The notes beneath the pieces were generated by a model. That model was given only the letters and a program-made list of their open reading frames with translations. It did not search any database and was not told the DNA's origin. DNA of 64,000 nt from Sandaracinobacteroides sp031425455. Lineage in GTDB: Bacteria > Pseudomonadota > Alphaproteobacteria > Sphingomonadales > Sphingomonadaceae. The translations under genes and the position numbers were made by a program. This document shows positions 58,040 to 64,000 of this stretch, piece after piece; position 1 is the stretch's first letter, and each line of letters starts with the position of its first letter. The DNA is taken from assembly GCA_031425455.1 (NCBI GenBank), contig JANPJJ010000152.1, positions 10,193 to 74,192 of the forward strand. The letters run 5' to 3'.

Positions 58040-59281
58040 ATGCCCGCCACCGAACGCATCCGCACCATCGACACCGTTCGCGGCGTCGCGGTGCTCGGAA
58101 TTCTTGTTATGAACATCATCGGCTTCGGCTTCCCGGGGTCGGCTTATCTCAATCCGATGGACACCGGCGGCGACACCGGGCTCAACCTCCCACTCTGGGC
58201 GCTCGCCTATGTCACCGTCGACGGCAAGATGCGCGCCCTGTTCGCGATGCTGTTCGGCGCTTCGATGCTGCTGATGGCGGAAGGTGCCCCGGAAGGGCAG
58301 GCGATGCGCCGGCACGCCGCCCGCATGCTGGTGCTGTTCCTGTTCGGCATGGTCCACGCGTCCCTGCTCTGGTCGGGCGATATCCTGCTGCCGTTCGCAA
58401 TCGTCGGGCTGCTGCTGTTCCCGGCCCGCCATCTCCCGGCTGAACGGCTCTTCCTGCTGGGGGTCGTTGCGCTTGCATTGCAGGCCAGCATCAACCTGAT
58501 GTTCGGATGGCAGGCGGTCCAGGCCGAGGCGGCCGCCAGGCTCCCCGGCGCCGGCGAGGCCGCGAAGGAAGCCTGGGCCTCGCTTCGCGGAGTCACCATC
58601 AGCGATCCCGCCGCCGTCGCGCGGGAAACCGCCATGTACCGGGGCGGCCTCGCCGAAATCCTCGCGATCCGGCACGAAGCCGTGCTGTTCGCGCGCCTGT
58701 TCCTGCTGCCGTTCGAATTCTTCGCCGAGACGGTCGGCCTCATGCTGATCGGCATGGGGCTCTACCGCCTTGGCTGGTGGCAGGGCGGGTTCGAGCCCGG
58801 CCATTATCGCCGCCTTGCCGGCATCCTGATCCCCGTCGGCTGGGCCGGCGGCGCCCTGCTGGCCTTGGCCTTCTACCGCTCCGGCTTCGCCCCGGCCGCC
58901 TTCTTCTTCACCGATGCCGCGCGCGTCTTCGTCGCCCCCGCGGTAGCACTCGGCTATGCCGCGCTCGTCATCCTGGCGGTGCAGCGCGGCCGGCTGCCCC
59001 GGCTCGGCTCACGGCTTGCCGCCTGCGGGCGCATGGCGCTCAGCAACTATCTGCTCGCCTCGGTCCTCGCCAATCTCGTCTTCACCGGCCTCGGGCTGGG
59101 CCTCTACGCCGATCTCGGCCGGGCGCAGGCCTATGCCGTGGTGCTCGGCATCTGGGCGGTGCAGCTGGCCTGGTCGCCCTGGTGGCTGGCGCGCTTCCGC
59201 CATGGCCCGGCGGAATGGCTGTGGCGAAGCCTCGCCCGGTGGGAGCGCCAACCTTTCCGCCAGGCTGCGCCTGCTCAGTAA
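58040..59281 (+). CDS. DUF418 family polytopic membrane protein
   Basis: A 413-residue membrane protein with about ten helices. ERIRTIDTVRGVAVLGILVMNII opens the family, followed by FAMLFGASMLLM and a closing domain with GRMALSNYLLASV and YAVVLGIWAVQLAWSPWWL. It is related to acyltransferase-3-like membrane proteins; no activity is established. The start is ATG 58040; a TTG at 58028 overlaps the previous stop. The 3' end overlaps convergent ggt by seven bases. Confidence 0.85.
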   Translation: MPATERIRTIDTVRGVAVLGILVMNIIGFGFPGSAYLNPMDTGGDTGLNLPLWALAYVTVDGKMRALFAMLFGASMLLMAEGAPEGQAMRRHAARMLVLFLFGMVHASLLWSGDILLPFAIVGLLLFPARHLPAERLFLLGVVALALQASINLMFGWQAVQAEAAARLPGAGEAAKEAWASLRGVTISDPAAVARETAMYRGGLAEILAIRHEAVLFARLFLLPFEFFAETVGLMLIGMGLYRLGWWQGGFEPGHYRRLAGILIPVGWAGGALLALAFYRSGFAPAAFFFTDAARVFVAPAVALGYAALVILAVQRGRLPRLGSRLAACGRMALSNYLLASVLANLVFTGLGLGLYADLGRAQAYAVVLGIWAVQLAWSPWWLARFRHGPAEWLWRSLARWERQPFRQAAPAQ

Positions 59282-61029
59282 CCCAGCGCCATCCCGTCCT
59301 TGCGCATTTCCGATGCGCCCCACCAGACCTTGTTGGCAGCGTCCCACATCACCGCCTGGTACCCGCCCACGTCCTGGTGGTTCGCGATCAGCACATGCCC
59401 CCGCGCCTGCAAGGCGGCCCGGGTCTCGGCGCCGAAGCCGCTCTCCAGGAACAGCCCGGGCGGGGTCTCGCGCGTGCCGTCCGGGTCGGGGCTGCCCATA
59501 TGGCGCAGTCGCGGGGCGTCGCCTGCGGCCTGAAGGTTCATCCCCAGGTCGATCATGTTCACCAGCACCTGCATTTGGCCCTGCGGCTGCATGGTGCCCC
59601 CCATCACCCCGAACGCCAAGAGCGGGCCGTCGGCACGGGTGACCATGCCCGGAATGATGGTGTGGAACGGCCGCTTGCCCGGCTCGATCCGGTTGGGGCC
59701 GGGCTTCAGCGAGAATTGCGCGCCGCGGTTCTGCAGCATGAAGCCCCAGGTGCCCCGGCCCCCTTTGACGGGCGCCGAGCGCGGCACCACGATCCCCGAC
59801 CCCATCCCGGCATAGTTGGACTGGATCAGCGAGACCATCATGCCGTTCGCGTCGCCGGTCGCCAGATAGGTGGTGTCGCCATGCTCTTCCGGGTCGCCGG
59901 GCGGCACGTCGTCGGGCAGGGCGCGGTCCATCCGGATCATGGCGGCGCGGCTGGTGATATATTTGTCCCCCAGCAGCGCTGCCACCGGAACCTTCGCCCG
60001 GCGGGGATCGGCGAGAAATCGTGCCCGGTCCGCAAAAGCCAGCTTCTTGGCCTCCGTGATGACATGGACCCGATCCGCTTCCGACAGGGCCGCCATCGGG
60101 AACCGCTCCACGATGCGCGCCATCTGCAACGTGGTGACGCCCTGCGTCGCGGGCGGAATCTGCCACAGCCGGGCATCGCGATAAGGGGCAGAGATCGGCT
60201 CGACCCATTCGGCCGTCATGCCGGCCAGATCGGCCGCACTGTGCTGGCGGCCTTCGGCCTTGAAATGTGCCTCGAAGTCGGCGGCGAACGGCCCGCGATA
60301 GAGCGCCGCGGCACCGCTCGAGCCGATCGCTTCCAAGGTTGCCGCAAGGTCGGGATTGGTGAACCGCTGCCCGGCAACCGGCGCCGCGCCCGACGGGGCA
60401 TAGAGGGCCCGGATCATTTCGGCACGCTGGATCGTCGCCTGGTTGCGCTCGAAATTCGCCAGATTGGCCTTCCACCCGCGCGCAATCACCGGCGACACCG
60501 GAAAGCCTTCCCGCGCCAGCCGCACGGCGGGCGCCAGCACCTGCGCCAGGGGCAGCTTGCCATAGCGTTTGTGCAGCGCCTCCCAGCCGGCGACTGCGCC
60601 GGGGATGGTCACGCTGTCCATGCCGCGCTGGTCCAGCTCGCCGGGGGTCTGCTGGCGCGCCATCAGGGCGCCGACGTCGAGCTTGGCGGGCGCAAAGCCC
60701 GACGCATCGAGCCCGACCACCTTTTTCGCGGCCGGGTCCCACACCAGCGCGAAAAGATCGCCGCCGATCCCGTTGCCGGTCGGCTCCACCAGCCCCAGCA
60801 CCGCATTGGCGGCAATGGCGGCATCCACGGCAGACCCGCCCGCGCGAAGGATGTCGATCGCAGCCTGCGACGCCAGCGGATGCGCCGTCGCGGCCATCCC
60901 GTTCGAAGCGATCACCGGAGAGCGGCCCTGAAACGCCGGATCGCCGGGCCGGTCTCCGGCGCTCGCCGCGTGCGGAACCGCCAGAAGCACCAGCGTGGCA
61001 AGCGCCGAGGCGACAAATCCTACCTGCAT
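59275..61029 (-). CDS. ggt: Gamma-glutamyltransferase (glutathione hydrolase)
   Basis: A periplasmic N-terminal-nucleophile hydrolase that cuts the gamma-glutamyl bond of glutathione. It has 584 residues. The signal peptide ends near PHAASAG. MAATAHPLASQAAIDILRAG, NGIGGDLFALVWD and the autoprocessing site HGDTTYLATGD (Thr becomes the new N-terminus of the small subunit) are intact, as is VMGGTMQPQGQMQ. The ATG 61029 has GGGAG upstream. It is divergent from the Rieske gene. Confidence 0.93.
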   Translation of the reverse strand: MQVGFVASALATLVLLAVPHAASAGDRPGDPAFQGRSPVIASNGMAATAHPLASQAAIDILRAGGSAVDAAIAANAVLGLVEPTGNGIGGDLFALVWDPAAKKVVGLDASGFAPAKLDVGALMARQQTPGELDQRGMDSVTIPGAVAGWEALHKRYGKLPLAQVLAPAVRLAREGFPVSPVIARGWKANLANFERNQATIQRAEMIRALYAPSGAAPVAGQRFTNPDLAATLEAIGSSGAAALYRGPFAADFEAHFKAEGRQHSAADLAGMTAEWVEPISAPYRDARLWQIPPATQGVTTLQMARIVERFPMAALSEADRVHVITEAKKLAFADRARFLADPRRAKVPVAALLGDKYITSRAAMIRMDRALPDDVPPGDPEEHGDTTYLATGDANGMMVSLIQSNYAGMGSGIVVPRSAPVKGGRGTWGFMLQNRGAQFSLKPGPNRIEPGKRPFHTIIPGMVTRADGPLLAFGVMGGTMQPQGQMQVLVNMIDLGMNLQAAGDAPRLRHMGSPDPDGTRETPPGLFLESGFGAETRAALQARGHVLIANHQDVGGYQAVMWDAANKVWWGASEMRKDGMALGY

Positions 61030-61146
61030 TGCGAACTCCCTGGAAACCGCTCGAACGTCACCCCCTCAACCATGGCAGGCTCCCCGGCGAAATGCACGAG
61101 TGTGCGAGCCGGCGCGACCGGGCTATGATGCGGGAGGAGGACTACC

Positions 61147-62361
61147 ATGGCCGATATCGATCCGGGATTGAGCCTCGCCGCGGCTCGCCGCAGCGCGGCA
61201 GCCGACATGATGGCCCGGATGGTGGCGCACGCCGCTGCCCGAGAAACCGACCGGTCGGAAGGTCCGATGGCCCTGCCCAAAGCGGTCTACACCTGCCCCG
61301 AGCGTTTCGCCGCCGAGCAGCAGGCGCTGTTCCGCCGCATGCCGCTGGTCGCCGGCCTCAGCCGGGACATTCCGAACCCGGGCGACGTGATGCTGTTCGA
61401 AGCCGCAGGCCCCTCGATTATCGTGGGGCGGGGCAGGGACGGGACGGTGCGCGCCTTCCGCAACCTCTGCACCCACCGCGCTGCCAAGATCCTGCTCGGC
61501 GAGGAAGCCACCTGCCAACGCCGCCCGCGCCTCTCCTGCCAGTTCCACGCCTGGACCTTCGATCTGGAAGGCAGGCTGATCGCGCAGCCCGGCAGGGTCG
61601 GCTTCGAAGGTCATCCCGACGGCGGGCGAGACCTGATGCCGATCGCCTGCCGCGAGTGGAACGGCCTGATCTTCGTCCAGATAGAGGGCCAGATCGAGCT
61701 GGAGGGACATCTCGGCAGCTTCGCGCCGACGCTTGCGATGCTGGAGCTCGGCGCCGCCGAACCGGTGAAGCGCGGCCACATCGACTGCGATGCCAACTGG
61801 AAATATGCGCTGGATACCTATGGCGAAGGCTATCACTTCGCCAGCCTGCACCCGAACAATATCGGGATCACCAACCTGTCCGACGTCGCCGTGTTCGATG
61901 CGTTCGGCCGCCACCACCGCATCGCGTTCCCGACGAAGGCGATGGCGGGGCTTGCGAGCGTTCCCGGCGAGAGCTGGCCCGAAAGCGACTATGGCGGGGT
62001 GCATTTCCTGTTCCCCAACACGGTAATCTTCGTCGGCTCGGTGGAGCCCGGCAAAACCTTCGTTCAACTGTTCCGCCTGTTTCCCGAAAGCGTCGGAAAG
62101 ATGCGCTGCCAGTTCGCCGTCTATGCGCCCGGCGGCGTGCGAGACGATGCACACCGGGCCGAAACCGAAATGGGGTACGACCTCACCGAGCAGGTGGTCC
62201 GCACCGAGGATTATGCGATCTCCGGCCGCAGCTTCGACAATCTCATGACGGTGCCCGATGATTTCCGGGTGATCCTGGGGTCGAACGAAATCGCGCTGCA
62301 GCGGATGCACCGCCATGTCGCCGAGGCAATCGGCATGCCGCTAGAGCGGGTCTCGATCTGA
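61147..62361 (+). CDS. Rieske-type aromatic-ring-hydroxylating oxygenase, large subunit
   Basis: A 404-residue oxygenase. The [2Fe-2S] ligands are Cys108-x-His110 and Cys131-x2-His134 (NLCTHRAA, LSCQFHAW). The mononuclear iron is bound by His230 and His235 in DTYGEGYHFASLHP, with a downstream Asp. No reductase, ferredoxin or small subunit gene is adjacent, so it must rely on partners elsewhere. The ATG 61147 has GGAGGAGG upstream. The substrate cannot be read. Confidence 0.9.
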   Translation: MADIDPGLSLAAARRSAAADMMARMVAHAAARETDRSEGPMALPKAVYTCPERFAAEQQALFRRMPLVAGLSRDIPNPGDVMLFEAAGPSIIVGRGRDGTVRAFRNLCTHRAAKILLGEEATCQRRPRLSCQFHAWTFDLEGRLIAQPGRVGFEGHPDGGRDLMPIACREWNGLIFVQIEGQIELEGHLGSFAPTLAMLELGAAEPVKRGHIDCDANWKYALDTYGEGYHFASLHPNNIGITNLSDVAVFDAFGRHHRIAFPTKAMAGLASVPGESWPESDYGGVHFLFPNTVIFVGSVEPGKTFVQLFRLFPESVGKMRCQFAVYAPGGVRDDAHRAETEMGYDLTEQVVRTEDYAISGRSFDNLMTVPDDFRVILGSNEIALQRMHRHVAEAIGMPLERVSI

Positions 62362-62406
62362 TTGCATCAGATCGGCCGCTCCAAGTTGTTGCTTTTCCTC
62401 ATGGGT

Positions 62407-62437
62407 TTTCGATGCTGGTGATTCCACCAGATCGAAA
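62407..62437. other. Long hairpin between Rieske and receptor genes
   Basis: TTTCGAT (62407-62413) and CTGGTG (62415-62420) pair with CACCAG (62425-62430) and ATCGAAA (62431-62437), a 13-bp stem with one bulged base and loop ATTC. There is no T-run, so it may be a 3'-end stabiliser or a protein-binding site. Confidence 0.4.
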
Positions 62438-62450
62438 CATGCTTCAGGAT

Positions 62451-62478
62451 GAAAGCTGCCGGGCCGAAACCCGGCAGC
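62451..62478 (-). terminator. Rho-independent terminator of the TonB receptor gene
   Basis: GCTGCCGGG (62455-62463) pairs with CCCGGCAGC (62470-62478) around a 6-nt loop. Read on the minus strand it is followed by TTTC, 12 bp after the receptor stop. Confidence 0.7.
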
Positions 62479-62490
62479 GTCAATGTCGCG

Positions 62491-64000
62491 TCAGAACTCG
62501 AAGCCCAGCTCGGCGCCCCAGGTCCGCGGCGGCCGCGCGGCCGAGAAAGTAAACAGACCGCCCACCGGCAGGGTCGAGGAAAGCCCGCGATCGTCGGTGA
62601 GGTTGCGGCCGAAGATCGCCGCCCGGATCTTGGCGCCCCCCAGATCGAAGGTATAGGCAGCGCTCGCGTCCAGCAGGTTGCGCGCCTGCGCCAGCCCGCG
62701 CGGATCGTTGCGGGTCGGGTCGCCGGGGGCGCCCACGATCGTCGTCTGCAACTTGGCGACGTGCCGGAACGAGGCCGCCAGCGCCAGCTCGCCAGGGCCG
62801 ATTTCGCGCACATAGTCGGCGCCGATCGCGGCGCTCAGGTCCGGCGTGCGCCGGAGCTCGCGGCTGGAGATATCGGTCACCACCCCGCCCACCAGCGTGT
62901 TGAAGCTGTCATACTCGGCATCCAGGATGCCCAGCGCCCCGTTCAGCGTGAAGCCGTCGGCCACCAGCGCGCGGAACTCGGCCTCGATCCCCTTGATCGT
63001 GGCCTTGGCGGCGTTCTGCACCACCGTTTCCTGGCCGGCCGGCGGCGGCGCCGGCCGCACCACCTCCTCCTGCTTGTCGTCGAACTTGGTCAGGAAGGCA
63101 GCCACGTTGAACGTGATGCGATCCTCCCACAGCTGCGTCTTGAAGCCCAGCTCATAGCTGTTCACGGTCTCCGGATCATAGGCCGAATTGGCCGACGACA
63201 GCGTCTGCGCCCGCCCGTTCAACCCGCCGGCGCGATACCCCTGCGAGAAGCTGGCATAGACCAGGTTGTTGCTGGTCTCGCCGAAGCTGTAGTCCAGCGA
63301 GGCCCGCGGCGTGAACTTGCTCCAGTCGGCCTTGGGAGTCGCGATCAGCGCGGTGATCCCGGTCTTGAAGACGTCGTTCGACATGCGCTTTTCATCCCAG
63401 GTGTAGCGCCCGCCGACCGACAGCCTCAGTGCGTCGGTGATCTTCCACTGCACGTCCGCAAACAGCGCCGTCGATTTGGAATAATGGTCCACGATGTTGC
63501 CGCCGCGCGCCGGCAAGCCCGCCGCCGCCTGCAGGAACGGCCCGAAGAAGGTCGATTGGTCCAGCTGGTAGCGGCTGTTGAAATAATAGGCGCCCACCAC
63601 GAAATCGATGCTGTCGGTGGCATTCCCGGCCACCCGCAATTCCTGCGAGAACTGGCGATAGCTCTGGACCCGGCGCGTGTCGAAGAAGTCAATCGACGTC
63701 GAATCGAAATCCTGCCGCACCGATTCGTTGCTGGTCCGCCAGCCGGTCACGGACGAGATGGTCAGCCCGGCCAGCGTATAGTCGGCCCCGACCGTCACAT
63801 TATAGCCCTTGTTGCGGGCAACGCCCGGGACGTTCGAAAACGTCGTGTAGAGATCGTCGCCGGTGTTGCGGTCGCACTGCCCGTCGGGAATGCCGGTCGG
63901 CCGCACGAAAATGCCGCCGCCGATGGGCACCCGAAGGCAGATAAGGTCCAGGCCGGTGCGCGATGTCGCTGCCTGGTCGATCGGTGGTCTTTTCCCGATT
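62491..64000 (-). CDS. TonB-dependent receptor, 5' end outside window
   Basis: The C-terminal 502 residues of an outer-membrane beta-barrel receptor. The frame stays open to the window edge. Alternating strands are clear (YNVTVGADYTLAGLTISSVTGW, SVGGRYTWDEKRM, LVYASFSQGYRAGGLNGRA, NSYELGFKTQLWEDRITFNVAAF), and the last residues WGAELGFEF end in the Phe required for barrel insertion. The plug domain and TonB box would be beyond the edge. A substrate cannot be assigned; siderophores and plant polymers are usual for sphingomonads. Confidence 0.9.
   Translation of the reverse strand, partial: IGKRPPIDQAATSRTGLDLICLRVPIGGGIFVRPTGIPDGQCDRNTGDDLYTTFSNVPGVARNKGYNVTVGADYTLAGLTISSVTGWRTSNESVRQDFDSTSIDFFDTRRVQSYRQFSQELRVAGNATDSIDFVVGAYYFNSRYQLDQSTFFGPFLQAAAGLPARGGNIVDHYSKSTALFADVQWKITDALRLSVGGRYTWDEKRMSNDVFKTGITALIATPKADWSKFTPRASLDYSFGETSNNLVYASFSQGYRAGGLNGRAQTLSSANSAYDPETVNSYELGFKTQLWEDRITFNVAAFLTKFDDKQEEVVRPAPPPAGQETVVQNAAKATIKGIEAEFRALVADGFTLNGALGILDAEYDSFNTLVGGVVTDISSRELRRTPDLSAAIGADYVREIGPGELALAASFRHVAKLQTTIVGAPGDPTRNDPRGLAQARNLLDASAAYTFDLGGAKIRAAIFGRNLTDDRGLSSTLPVGGLFTFSAARPPRTWGAELGFEF

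Noticed and set aside
1..64000. CRISPR arrays, insertion sequences, rRNA operon, replication origin
   Set aside because: I looked for regularly spaced repeats, transposase motifs with flanking inverted repeats, rRNA sequence and clusters of DnaA-box-like sites, and saw none.

Overview
The window is a GC-rich, densely coded piece of an alphaproteobacterial chromosome, most likely Sphingomonadales (Sphingomonas-like). The indications are two secreted proteins with a C-terminal PEPxxWA sorting tail, the gene orders dapF-mtaB-ftsY-yciB and ispH-thrB-rnhA, two LexA boxes of the alphaproteobacterial GAAC-N7-GAAC type, a TonB-dependent receptor, and an ornithine decarboxylase beside a deoxyhypusine-synthase-like gene, which fits the homospermidine-rich polyamine profile of sphingomonads. 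I see no insertion sequence, CRISPR array, rRNA operon or intact prophage.

Layout: 1-4003 holds an SppA protease (3' end outside the window), a DUF2157-like membrane protein, a small lipoprotein, an RlmD-like rRNA methyltransferase and a PEP-CTERM protein. 4076-7036 is a polyamine pair plus an acyl carrier protein. 7207-10665 is the tightly overlapping dapF-mtaB-ftsY-yciB operon. 10881-19690 mixes hydrolases, phosphatases, cysK, an MFS exporter and a CotH-like/DUF4956 pair. 19759-25695 holds DNA repair, RNA modification and redox genes (uvrD, rsmD, an rluB-type gene, lrp, trxB). 25717-28628 has a LysR gene, a tRNA-CAU (probably Ile2), a hairpin-rich non-coding stretch, a MOSC gene, a micro-ORF with an exceptionally complete Shine-Dalgarno sequence, and a MAPEG gene.

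28822-38766 contains the second PEP-CTERM gene, behind a sigma-54-type promoter, then purL, purQ, purS and purC on the minus strand. These are interrupted by unrelated genes: VOC, a Y-family polymerase, a queuosine precursor transporter, MFS and a hydrolase. 38842-45820 runs through extensin-like, oxidoreductase, DUF808, rnhA, thrB, ispH, a lipoprotein and a LysR gene. 45911-47764 holds tRNA-His, a small membrane protein, an S24/CI-like repressor and two divergent small genes. 47991-52272 is an RND efflux pair. 52196-62361 holds an SDR, a VTT-flavoprotein fusion, a CNT transporter, a CDP-alcohol phosphatidyltransferase, DUF1499, DUF418, ggt and a Rieske oxygenase. The window ends inside a TonB-dependent receptor.

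Themes: SOS control is visible at uvrD and at the Y-family polymerase, in both cases with the LexA box abutting the start codon, which suggests leaderless SOS transcripts. The PEP-CTERM/sigma-54 link agrees with the known RpoN control of exosortase substrates. The most novel-looking item is the compact unit at 27952-28115: a 17-nt complement of the 16S rRNA 3' end, a 21-codon ORF and an intrinsic terminator. It sits about 740 bp downstream of the hairpin-rich stretch, on the far side of the MOSC gene. Many convergent genes overlap or abut at their 3' ends. All names rest on reading motifs by eye; no database search was possible.
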